The translations under genes were made by a program, and so were the position numbers. Below the pieces are notes generated by a model. That model searched no databases. It was not told the origin of the DNA and saw nothing but the letters and a program-made list of their open reading frames with translations. Shown here piece by piece: positions 1-6,677 of a stretch of DNA of 12,157 bases (within the stretch, counting starts at the first letter, position 1; each line of letters starts with the position of its first letter). Source of the DNA: DAONLM01 sp035406685 (GTDB lineage Bacteria; Spirochaetota; GWE2-31-10; MWDO01); the NCBI GenBank assembly GCA_035406685.1, contig DAONLM010000085.1:1-12157 (forward strand), in the 5' to 3' direction.

Positions 1-494
1 TCGTTGTAGATTGCTTTATAAAATGGGGTGGTATTTCCTTTAAAGTGGGACAATTGTCTACTCTTCCACCACCTCTTTATCTCTGTCAATTTCAACCATA
101 ACCTCAATGTCACAAGACTGCATTTCTTTTCAAATCCAAGCATCCCCATTTTCTCATACTCTTCAATGAAAATTTCAAGGATGCTTCTTAACAATTTTGC
201 CATGCTGAAAAAGTTTAAGTCAGCATGGATTTTCTTTAAAAACCTATAATCTTCCTTCGGAAGATAAAAATGAATAGATGCATCTGCGTCTATTCTTTCA
301 TAGGCGTTCTCATCCTCCGACCCAAAACAGTATCTTTTTTTGATCCTATCAGAGAATTTTTGTAACACATATAAAATCAATTTTGATAAAGAGATATTTT
401 CTTTTTTGGCAATCTTTGCAAGTTTTTCTTTCATTGCCATAGTTGTTACAAAATGTAGTTCATGATCTTTTTTGTAATTTAATTTTGTATTCAT
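1..494 (-). CDS. Double ribbon-helix-helix-like small protein, copy 1 (3' end outside window)
   Basis: Reading the minus strand from ATG at 494-492 gives 164 open codons to the window edge. The product begins MNTKLNYKKDHELHFV and matches the complete protein at 5934-6467 along its whole length, with a one-residue shorter N-terminus. Shared blocks include RIKKRYCFG, DYRFLKK, HADLNFFSMAKLLR, EEYEKMG, KKCSLVTL and HFKGNTTPFYKAIYN, so about 12 residues are probably missing. The start is set by GGAGGA on the minus strand (501-506), six bases upstream. Two strand-helix-helix units are visible by eye, HELHFV plus helices and SIHFYL plus helices, as in RHH/CopG DNA-binding folds. The role is inferred only: a DNA-binding regulator, or a partner of the transposase whose leader it shares. 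It is divergent from clpC across a 230 bp spacer. I do not recognise the family with certainty. Confidence 0.8.
   Translation of the reverse strand, partial: MNTKLNYKKDHELHFVTTMAMKEKLAKIAKKENISLSKLILYVLQKFSDRIKKRYCFGSEDENAYERIDADASIHFYLPKEDYRFLKKIHADLNFFSMAKLLRSILEIFIEEYEKMGMLGFEKKCSLVTLRLWLKLTEIKRWWKSRQLSHFKGNTTPFYKAIYN
200..228. repeat. Conserved inverted repeat inside the copy 1 gene
   Basis: CCATGCTGA (200-208) and TCAGCATGG (220-228) form a perfect 9 bp inverted repeat with an 11 base loop. It lies in the codons for HADLNFFSMA. The paralogue at 5934 keeps the same stem with the same loop length, although loop bases differ at synonymous positions. Confidence 0.6.
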
Positions 495-576
495 AAAAAA
501 TCCTCCATAAAAATATTTCTATATATTAATCACAAAATTTTTAAGAAAATCCTTTACAACTTTTAGAAAAAAATTT
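495..576 (-). repeat. Conserved cassette leader, copy 1 (core only)
   Basis: Read on the minus strand, this stretch holds a TCTAAAA/GTTGTAAAG block, then TTTTCTTAAAA, then TTTTGTGATTAATATATAGAAATA and GGAGGATTTTTTATG. The same order of blocks stands before the genes at 5934 and 12052. This copy lacks the upstream GTCTGTCCCTC pair. TTAATATATAG is a plausible -10 region, but no convincing -35 is seen. Confidence 0.75.
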
Positions 577-603
577 AAAAAAGTTGCCTAAAAATAAAAT
601 TGC

Positions 604-626
604 ACCTTAAGAATTAAGAATAAGGT
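604..626. repeat. Small nested inverted repeat upstream of the clpC promoter
   Basis: ACCTTA (604-609) pairs with TAAGGT (621-626), and inside it CTTAA (606-610) can pair with TTAAG (614-618). It lies in the divergent spacer about 30 bp upstream of the clpC -35 box. It could be a protein-binding site; it has no T-tract and does not look like a terminator. Confidence 0.25.
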
Positions 627-654
627 AGAAAAAGTAGCAAAAAAATTTAATTAC

Positions 655-673
655 TTTTTGACAAAGTCAAAAA
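655..673. promoter_or_regulatory. Palindromic operator candidate over the clpC -35 box
   Basis: TTTTTGAC (655-662), AAA, GTCAAAAA (666-673) is a perfect 8 + 3 + 8 palindrome that contains the TTGACA -35 hexamer. A protein bound here would block RNA polymerase, so it is a good repressor-site candidate. It lies upstream of the predicted transcript start and so would not form an RNA hairpin. The half-site GTCAAA recalls the CtsR heptad, but CtsR sites are direct repeats while this is inverted, so the regulator is unknown. Confidence 0.4.
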
Positions 674-686
674 TTTTCAGTATATT
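658..686 (+). promoter_or_regulatory. Sigma-70 type promoter of clpC
   Basis: A perfect -35 TTGACA (658-663) is followed by a 17 bp spacer and -10 TATATT (681-686), predicting transcription from about 693 and a leader of some 30 bases before the SD and ATG at 725. It is the best promoter match upstream of the gene. Confidence 0.75.
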
Positions 687-724
687 AAAATCAAGATAAT
701 ATTATAGAAGACAAAGAGGTGAAA

Positions 725-3193
725 ATGTTTCAGAAGTATTTAAGATTATGTACTGAAAAAGTAATCCACGCAATTAATATTGGCACAATGGAATTAGCAA
801 ATCTTAAACAAACAGTCTTTACTCCAGAATTTATACTTCTCGGTATAATAGAGCAGGATGATTCTATTGTATATAAAATTCTTGAGCAACTAACAACAGA
901 CCCTTTGAAAGTGATAGAAAAAATCACGGATAGTATTTACAGTGTCCAGCCCAAAAATGATGGACCTCTTGATATTGTTAATATTGCTTTAAGCCCTGAT
1001 GTTGAGAAATTATTTGAAATTGCACTGGATGAGGCAAGGAAATTTAACGACAAATTTATATCTACTGGGACTCTATTTTTAGCATTTTTTAATTCATCGA
1101 TAGAACCAGCAGCCACAATTCTTTATGAATCCGGTTTAAGATATCATGAATGTAGAGAAGCCCTTGCAAATCTAAAAGGCTCTATCACAATGGACTCTAA
1201 GGATTCAGAAAGTAAGGAAGATGTATTAAAAGTCTATGGAACAAATCTAACAGAACTTGCACAACTCGGTAAATTAGATCCAGTTATAGGGAGAGAAGAT
1301 GAGATAGCAAGAATTATAGAGATACTTGCAAGAAGAACCAAGAATAATCCAATAATAATCGGGCAACCAGGTGTTGGTAAGACTGTTTTAATAGAAGGAC
1401 TTGCCCAACTTATAGTAAATTCAAGGGTACCAGAGACTTTATTGAATAAAAAAATAATCCAGATCGATGTTGCCCAACTTACTGCTGGGGCAAAATTTAA
1501 AGGTGAGTTTGAAGAAAGGGTTAAAAATCTTGTGGATGCCCTAATTAATTCTCATGGTAAAGTAATATCATTCATAGATGAAATTCAGACATTAATAGAT
1601 GCAAGTGGCGGTGGCACAATTAGGGCAGTTGATATTATGAAGCCAGCACTTGCCAAAGGACAGATACAGTTAATCGGAACAACTTCAATCGATATTTATA
1701 AAAAGACAATAGAGAAAGATAAGACTTTGTCCAGAAGATTTCAGCCCGTAACAATAGAGGAGCCAACTATTGAAGAGACTATTAATATTCTTAATGGATT
1801 AAAGACAAAATACGAAGAACATCATAAAGTTGTATACTCAAAAGAATCTATAGAATCAGCGGCAAGAATGTCTCATAGATACATCAATGATAGATTTTTA
1901 CCAGATAAGGCAGTAGATCTAATTGACGAGGCTGGAGCAAGAAAACATCTTAATCTCATAACAATTCCACCAGACATTCAGAACCTTGAAAAAGAAAAGG
2001 TTTTATTAAAGAGAGAGCAGACAGATGCTTTTGTAAAGAATAAAATAGAAGAGGTAGTTGATCTCCAGCAAAAAATTAATAAACTTGAAAATAGGTTAAC
2101 AAGGTTAAAGGAGGACTGGCTTAAATCAAAGAGTCTTAATGATAATATAGTGAATGAAGAAGATATTGCAGAAGTTGTAAGTAGAATCACCGGAATTCCA
2201 GTTAATAAAATAGTAGAAACAGAATCAGAAAAACTCAAAACAATGGAAGAGAAACTTCACAAAAGGATAGTTGGTCAGAATGAAGCAATAATAGCAGTAT
2301 CAAATGCTATAAGGAGAAATAGAGCTGGTTTAAAAGACTCAAATAGACCAATAGGGGCTTTTTTATTCTTAGGTCCTACTGGTGTCGGAAAGACAGAACT
2401 TGCAAAGGCACTTGCTGAATTTCTTTTTGATGATGAGAACAAAATCATAAGGCTCGATATGTCAGAATATATGGAGAAACATAGTGTTTCAAAGATGATA
2501 GGCTCGCCCCCGGGTTATGTTGGTTATGATGAAGGGGGACAATTAACAGAAAAGATAAGAAGATCACCCTATTCAATAGTGCTTCTTGATGAAATAGAAA
2601 AAGCACATGAAGATGTTTTTAATATATTACTACAAATTTTTGACGAAGGAAGACTTACTGATAGTCAGGGAGTTGTTGTAAGTTTTAAGAATGCTATAAT
2701 AATAGGGACATCAAATCTAGGCTCTTCCCATGTATTTGATTTTGATAAAAGAATAGGTTTTACTGAAAAAAAGGATAGTACTACAAATTATGAACTAATA
2801 AAAGAAAAGATTTTAGAGGAGACAAAAAAATTTTTTAAGCCAGAGTTTTTAAATAGAATAGATGATCTTATTGTATTTCATCCTCTTCAAAAATCCCATA
2901 TTATAGAGATAACAGAACTCCTTCTATCAAAGTTAAAAGAGAAAGTAGAAAAAAGTGGATATTTTATTGAATTTACTAAACAGAGCAAGGAGAAGCTCGC
3001 AGAACTTGGTTATTCTCCAGAATTTGGGGCAAGACCTTTAAAAAGAGTAATTGAGAATTATATTGAAAATCCTATAAGTTTTAAAATAATCTCTGGTGAA
3101 ATTAAGAAAAATGATAAGATTAAAGTAAGTGTAAAAGATGGAAAAATAGATATAATCTGTATAAAAGAAAGGGATGAAAATATTAACAATTAA
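725..3193 (+). CDS. clpC: ClpC-type ATP-dependent AAA+ unfoldase
   Basis: This is a cytoplasmic HSP100 unfoldase that threads proteins into a ClpP peptidase. The 822-residue product has an N-terminal Clp repeat domain (about 1-140) and two AAA+ modules. D1 has Walker A GQPGVGKT (213-220) and Walker B FIDEI (D285, E286). D2 has Walker A GPTGVGKT (550-557) and Walker B LLDEIEKAH (D622, E623). The coiled-coil insert between them (about 418-472) is short, as in ClpC, not the long ClpB middle domain. An IGF tripeptide (677-679) in D2 matches the ClpP-docking loop, arguing for ClpC/ClpA over ClpB. ATG at 725 is preferred because AAAGAGG lies five bases upstream; the in-frame GTG at 719 would overlap that SD. 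No clpP or mcsAB is in the window. The gene appears monocistronic. Confidence 0.93.
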   Translation: MFQKYLRLCTEKVIHAINIGTMELANLKQTVFTPEFILLGIIEQDDSIVYKILEQLTTDPLKVIEKITDSIYSVQPKNDGPLDIVNIALSPDVEKLFEIALDEARKFNDKFISTGTLFLAFFNSSIEPAATILYESGLRYHECREALANLKGSITMDSKDSESKEDVLKVYGTNLTELAQLGKLDPVIGREDEIARIIEILARRTKNNPIIIGQPGVGKTVLIEGLAQLIVNSRVPETLLNKKIIQIDVAQLTAGAKFKGEFEERVKNLVDALINSHGKVISFIDEIQTLIDASGGGTIRAVDIMKPALAKGQIQLIGTTSIDIYKKTIEKDKTLSRRFQPVTIEEPTIEETINILNGLKTKYEEHHKVVYSKESIESAARMSHRYINDRFLPDKAVDLIDEAGARKHLNLITIPPDIQNLEKEKVLLKREQTDAFVKNKIEEVVDLQQKINKLENRLTRLKEDWLKSKSLNDNIVNEEDIAEVVSRITGIPVNKIVETESEKLKTMEEKLHKRIVGQNEAIIAVSNAIRRNRAGLKDSNRPIGAFLFLGPTGVGKTELAKALAEFLFDDENKIIRLDMSEYMEKHSVSKMIGSPPGYVGYDEGGQLTEKIRRSPYSIVLLDEIEKAHEDVFNILLQIFDEGRLTDSQGVVVSFKNAIIIGTSNLGSSHVFDFDKRIGFTEKKDSTTNYELIKEKILEETKKFFKPEFLNRIDDLIVFHPLQKSHIIEITELLLSKLKEKVEKSGYFIEFTKQSKEKLAELGYSPEFGARPLKRVIENYIENPISFKIISGEIKKNDKIKVSVKDGKIDIICIKERDENINN

Positions 3194-3201
3194 GATATCT
3201 T

Positions 3202-3231
3202 TTTAAATAAGTATTTAAATTAGTTTTTTTA
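3202..3231 (+). terminator. Weak candidate terminator after clpC
   Basis: TTTAAATA (3202-3209), AG, TATTTAAA (3212-3219) is a perfect all-A/T inverted repeat, followed by TTAGTTTTTTTA. The T-tract is right for intrinsic termination, but the stem has no G/C pairs and would be unstable. Confidence 0.3.
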
Positions 3232-3294
3232 TATTTTAGTCTAATTTTACTCTTTTCTTAAAAAGGAGATAATAAATTATAAAAGAGGTAATTT

Positions 3295-4956
3295 ATGAAA
3301 AAAATTATTTATTTAGTTAGTCTGTTTCTTATTTTATTCTCCTGTAAAAGTGTTACTGAAAAAAATAATAATGTAAACAAAAGTTATTTTGGAGATTTTA
3401 AAGTAGAACCGAATATGGAGTTATCATTAAAAAGTGATAAAAATTGGTATAAAGATGCTATTTTTTATCATATCTGGGTTAAGGCTTTTAATGATAGCAA
3501 CGGCGATGGTATTGGGGATATAAAGGGTATTACACAAAAACTCGATTATCTTAAAGACCTTGGGATAAATGCGATCTGGCTTTCACCTATTTTTGATTGT
3601 TTTTATAAAGGCGACAATATGCATGGCTATGACACAATAGATTATTATAAAGTAAATCCAAAATTTGGGACAGAAGAGGATCTTTTGGAATTAATCAAAG
3701 AATGCCATAAAAGAGGAATTAGAATTATTTTTGATTATGTTGTAAATCATACTTCAAACATGCATCCATGGTTTCTTGATGCAAAAGCAAATGGCAAAAA
3801 AAGAAATTGGTATATATGGAATAAGATGCCAGAAAAGAAAAATGCAAAGAAGAAATGGGGTAAACCATGGGAGAGCGGTGGGAAATGGACAACAGTATGG
3901 CATAAAGAAGGTGATTCTTTTTATTATGGGGCTTTTAGTAGAAGTATGCCAGACTTAAATTTAAGAAATCCAGAAGTAAGAGAAGCAATGGCTAATGTTC
4001 TTGTTTACTGGTTAAATAAAGGATTTGACGGCATACGAATAGATGCTGCAAGATATATTATTGAGGATGGGCCACAGGAGGCTGCTGACAGACCAGAGAC
4101 CCATTTATTTTTTAAAAGATTAAGAAAAGATATTCTTGATAAATATGATCAATTCGAGACTTCTAAAATGATGGTTGCTGAAGCGTGGACAGACGCAAAT
4201 AAAATTGTCCCATATTATGGAGATGGTTATGATGAATTTCATATGTGCTTTGATTTCCCCTATGTTTACTCTATAGTAGATATTGTAAAGTATGGCTTTA
4301 AATCAAGTGTAAAATTAAACAATTTCAGTAACTATATGGAGTTTATTCATTCAATCTATCCAGAAAATGCTCAACCAGCAACATTTTTATCAAATCATGA
4401 TAATGCTGCATCAAGACCAATGTCAGAATATAAAAATAACAAGAAAAATGCTATACTTGCCTTTGGATTAAATATTTTTGCGAAAGGTAGCCCATTTGTA
4501 TATTTTGGAAATGAAATAGGAATGACGGATGCAGAAGGTATAAAAGGGGATATGAGATTCAGAACACCATTTAAATGGGAGATGGTAGAGGAACAAAAGA
4601 GAGATAAGGACTCTATTTTTAACTGGTATAAAAAATTGATAGATTTAAAAAAATCTTATAAGGCATTAAGAGTTGGTTATTATAAAAGAGTTGATTGTTC
4701 TGATCCAAAAGTACTCGCTTTTTTAAGATACTATGAAGATGAATATATTCTGATTGTAATAAATTTTAAAGAAGAGAAAGCAGATGTTAAACTTAATTTC
4801 TCGACAATGAATCTGAATCTTGTAAATAGAAAATTGTCTCTTATATTGGGGGAAAAAGATGATTATACTAAAATTATTACAGAAGATAATAAAAAAGAGA
4901 TAGTTATAAATAACATTTCTGACACATCATTTAAGATTTTTAAACTGGAGAAGTAA
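3295..4956 (+). CDS. GH13 alpha-amylase-family lipoprotein
   Basis: The protein probably hydrolyses or rearranges alpha-linked glucans or maltooligosaccharides outside the cytoplasm. The N-terminus is a lipoprotein signal, MKKIIYLVSLFLILFSC, with the lipid-modified cysteine at 17. All four GH13 blocks are intact: DYVVNH (147-152), GFDGIRIDAAR (243-253, nucleophile D250), VAEAW (acid/base E296) and SNHD (D369). DSNGDGIGD near the front of the barrel resembles the calcium-binding loop of oligo-1,6-glucosidase and trehalose-synthase-like enzymes. A short beta domain follows (about 455-553). The 553-residue length is normal. AAGAGG lies six bases before the ATG. The next gene starts one base after this stop, so the two are probably co-transcribed. 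Exact specificity (amylase, glucosidase, transferase) cannot be read from sequence alone. Confidence 0.9.
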   Translation: MKKIIYLVSLFLILFSCKSVTEKNNNVNKSYFGDFKVEPNMELSLKSDKNWYKDAIFYHIWVKAFNDSNGDGIGDIKGITQKLDYLKDLGINAIWLSPIFDCFYKGDNMHGYDTIDYYKVNPKFGTEEDLLELIKECHKRGIRIIFDYVVNHTSNMHPWFLDAKANGKKRNWYIWNKMPEKKNAKKKWGKPWESGGKWTTVWHKEGDSFYYGAFSRSMPDLNLRNPEVREAMANVLVYWLNKGFDGIRIDAARYIIEDGPQEAADRPETHLFFKRLRKDILDKYDQFETSKMMVAEAWTDANKIVPYYGDGYDEFHMCFDFPYVYSIVDIVKYGFKSSVKLNNFSNYMEFIHSIYPENAQPATFLSNHDNAASRPMSEYKNNKKNAILAFGLNIFAKGSPFVYFGNEIGMTDAEGIKGDMRFRTPFKWEMVEEQKRDKDSIFNWYKKLIDLKKSYKALRVGYYKRVDCSDPKVLAFLRYYEDEYILIVINFKEEKADVKLNFSTMNLNLVNRKLSLILGEKDDYTKIITEDNKKEIVINNISDTSFKIFKLEK

Positions 4957-4957
4957 A

Positions 4958-5446
4958 ATGAAAAGGTTATATTTAATAATTTTTATACTATTCTTAATTT
5001 TTAATTGCAAAAAAGAGAGTGGTGATACTTATAAAGATAAAGAAGAAATGTTACAATTGTATGATTTTACAGATAGAAATGTGGAAGAATTTTATGAGAA
5101 TGGTAATTATAATCTTATAATCTTAAATTACTGGGCTACTTTTTGCTCTCCATGTAAAGAGGAGATGAAAGACTTTGCAAAATTATATAATGAATATAAA
5201 GATAAAAATATCTTAATCATAGGGGCTTCGGTTGATTCTAAAGAACAACTGGATTTAATAAAAAAAATAGCACTTTTTTTAAATGTTTCTTATCCTATTG
5301 TTTACGGTGTTAAGCCTAATTTTAAAGGAAATGAAATTACTGGTATTCCTAAGACATTTATAATTAAAGATAAAGAGATAAAATTTGAGATAGATGGAAA
5401 AAGAGATTATAATTTTTTTAAAGAGATAATAGAGAATAATCTTTAA
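4958..5446 (+). CDS. TlpA/ResA-like thioredoxin-fold lipoprotein
   Basis: This is a membrane-anchored thiol-disulfide oxidoreductase of the TlpA/ResA kind, probably facing the periplasm. The signal MKRLYLIIFILFLIFNC has a cysteine at 17 and an unusual IFNC lipobox, tolerable in spirochaete-like lipoproteins. The thioredoxin motif is WATFCSPC (59-66) with redox cysteines C63 and C66, and the cis-proline loop is TGIPKTF (P131). Length (162 aa) fits a single thioredoxin domain with its signal. ATG lies one base after the amylase stop, with GGAGAAG upstream inside the amylase end, so translational coupling is likely. Its partner is unknown; a link to folding of exported proteins, possibly including the amylase, is inference from adjacency only. 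Confidence 0.87.
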   Translation: MKRLYLIIFILFLIFNCKKESGDTYKDKEEMLQLYDFTDRNVEEFYENGNYNLIILNYWATFCSPCKEEMKDFAKLYNEYKDKNILIIGASVDSKEQLDLIKKIALFLNVSYPIVYGVKPNFKGNEITGIPKTFIIKDKEIKFEIDGKRDYNFFKEIIENNL

Positions 5447-5770
5447 AAGTAAAAAAAGGATGCTTGATTTTATATAATAATAGTTATGTTATTAATATTC
5501 CCCTATAGGTTTTTTAGTATTTAGAAATGTCTGATTTTTTATGATAAAAATATTATGTGTATTTTTGTAATATAACGATAATCTTATAATAGAAGATATG
5601 GGGATATCTGTATACAAAAAATAAGAATATTTGTCATACATACAGGAGATATTTTACTTCTACCTAATGAATATCTCTTTCAATAAACAGAGAGGATAAT
5701 TTATACTAACAAAATTTTAATTTGTAATAATGTTAAGTCTGTCTCTATTTTTTAAAATTATAAAAAAATT
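5447..5770. other. Non-coding spacer with weak hairpins and a degenerate repeat motif
   Basis: I see no gene here. GAGATATT (5646-5653) and AATATCTC (5670-5677) form a perfect inverted repeat with a 16 base loop. A longer imperfect one spans 5604-5653 (ATATC, TGTAT and ACAAA pairing back to TTTGT, ATACA and GATAT with bulges). One degenerate copy of the local repeat, AAGTCTGTCTCTA, sits at 5735-5747. No clear terminator follows the thioredoxin gene. Confidence 0.5.
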
Positions 5771-5933
5771 ATAAGTCTGTCCCTCTTTAAATCATAAAAG
5801 AATTTATAGGTCTGTCCCTCAGTTTAATTTTTTTCAAAAAAACGAATTTTTCTCTCAAAACTTGTAAAGAATTTTCTCAAAAATTTTGTGATTAATATAT
5901 AGAAAATAATTTTTATAAGCAAGGAGGATTTTT
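5771..5933 (+). repeat. Long leader repeat, copy 2
   Basis: This stretch is colinear with 11889-12051: four separate landmarks (both GTCTGTCCCTC motifs, TCTCAAAA, TTGTGA) and the start codon are all exactly 6118 bp from their counterparts. It ends at an ATG in both places, but the genes that follow are unrelated. Inside are two direct repeats, TCTCAAAACTTGTAA (5853-5867) and TCTCAAAAATTTTGTGA (5875-5891), then TTAATATATAG and SD AAGGAGG (5921-5927). Confidence 0.85.
5773..5820 (+). repeat. Pair of GTCTGTCCCTC motifs, copy 2
   Basis: AAGTCTGTCCCTC (5773-5785) and AGGTCTGTCCCTC (5808-5820) are direct repeats with start points 35 bp apart. Their G/C content stands out in a nearly pure A/T spacer. 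The same pair, with the same 35 bp spacing, recurs at 11891-11938 just before a RAYT-like transposase gene, so they are REP-like element candidates. Confidence 0.75.
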
Positions 5934-6467
5934 ATGAATATAAATTTATCAAATTATAAGGCAGAACATGAGTTACATTTTATTGTAAACTCTACTATAA
6001 AAGAAAAACTTGAGAATATTGCAAGAAAATTAAATTTATCTCTTTCCGGGATTATTGTCTATATTTTGCAACTTTATGCAAATAGAATAAAAAAACGCTA
6101 CTGTTTTGGAAATGAGGATTCCAATAAGTATGAAATAATAAATGGTGATGCTGATATTCATGCCTATATATCCAAACAAGATTATCGTTTTTTAAAAAAG
6201 GTTCATGCTGATTTAAATTTTTTCAGCATGGCAAAATTGTTAAGAGAGATTATTAAGATGTTTATTGAGGAGTATGAGAAGATGGGGATTATGGGAGTAG
6301 AGAAGAAGTGTAGCCTTGTGACATTGTGGCTATGGTTAAAGCTAACAAAGATAAAGAGGTGGAAAAAGAAAAAAGAATTGTCGCATTTTAAAGGCAATAC
6401 CACGCCCTTTTACAAGGCAATTTATAACGATTGCTATCAAGTAATAGGTTTTGAGACTTATTATTGA
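5934..6467 (+). CDS. Double ribbon-helix-helix-like small protein, copy 2 (complete)
   Basis: The 177-residue protein has no signal peptide and no membrane segment I would trust. By eye it contains two strand-helix-helix units: strand LHFIV (14-18) with helices at about 21-32 and 36-51, and strand IHAYIS (75-80) with helices at about 81-93 and 97-116. RHH proteins normally pair two chains to make one DNA-binding strand pair, so a single chain with two units could fold as a built-in dimer. The C-terminus is basic (KIKRWKKKK, 139-147) and ends in the block HFKGNTTPFYKAIYND (151-166), strongly conserved in the paralogue at 1-494. AAGGAGG lies six bases before the ATG. From memory the layout recalls the Leptospira DUF1564 family, but I cannot test this. 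Function is unknown; DNA binding is inferred. Confidence 0.82.
   Translation: MNINLSNYKAEHELHFIVNSTIKEKLENIARKLNLSLSGIIVYILQLYANRIKKRYCFGNEDSNKYEIINGDADIHAYISKQDYRFLKKVHADLNFFSMAKLLREIIKMFIEEYEKMGIMGVEKKCSLVTLWLWLKLTKIKRWKKKKELSHFKGNTTPFYKAIYNDCYQVIGFETYY
6204..6230. repeat. Conserved inverted repeat inside the copy 2 gene
   Basis: CATGCTGA (6204-6211) and TCAGCATG (6223-6230) form a perfect 8 bp inverted repeat with an 11 base loop, at the same codons as the stem at 200-228 in the paralogue. The stem bases are the same in both genes. Confidence 0.6.
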
Positions 6468-6612
6468 TAAAATTTATTAAACTTTTTATTAAAAAATAAA
6501 TAAGATTATTATAATATTTCTCTCAAAAAAAATTTACCCATTAGGATAATTATATCATTTTATCTGCTTAAAAATAAAACCACATCCCAATTACATTATT
6601 TAAAAATATTTT

Positions 6613-6641
6613 TTGACATAAATTCTTTTATAAAGTATAAT
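6613..6641 (+). promoter_or_regulatory. Perfect-consensus sigma-70 promoter of ilvD
   Basis: TTGACA (6613-6618), a 17 bp spacer and TATAAT (6636-6641) match the sigma-70 consensus at every hexamer position. Transcription should begin near 6648, leaving about 30 bases of leader before the ATG at 6678. That is too short for a T-box, riboswitch or leader-peptide attenuator, so none is expected here. It probably also drives pyrD and the following gene. Confidence 0.85.
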
Positions 6642-6677
6642 ATGTTAAAACTTTTTAATATAAAAAGAGGGAGTTTT

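Noticed and set aside
655..673. CtsR operator upstream of clpC
   Set aside because: CtsR boxes are direct heptad repeats; this site is an inverted repeat, so only a generic operator call is made.
719..724. GTG start for clpC at 719
   Set aside because: The GTG is part of the AGAGGTG Shine-Dalgarno stretch that serves ATG at 725.
5773..5820. Repeat pair as a minimal CRISPR array
   Set aside because: Units of 13 bp with 22 bp gaps whose sequence is the same at both loci are not CRISPR spacers, and no cas gene is near.
6203..6403. Similar antisense open frames opposite both double-RHH genes (also 28-249 on the other strand)
   Set aside because: Their resemblance follows from conservation of the sense genes; no SD or known product supports them.
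6468..6612. Attenuator or T-box before ilvD
   Set aside because: The promoter lies at 6613-6641, so transcribed leader is only about 30 bases and this A/T-rich stretch is upstream of it; a lone TCTCAAAA at 6521-6528 is not enough to call a leader copy.
6642..6677. Upstream in-frame ATG for ilvD at 6642
   Set aside because: It directly follows the TATAAT -10 hexamer, upstream of the expected transcript start, and has no SD; the family's usual N-terminus begins at 6678.
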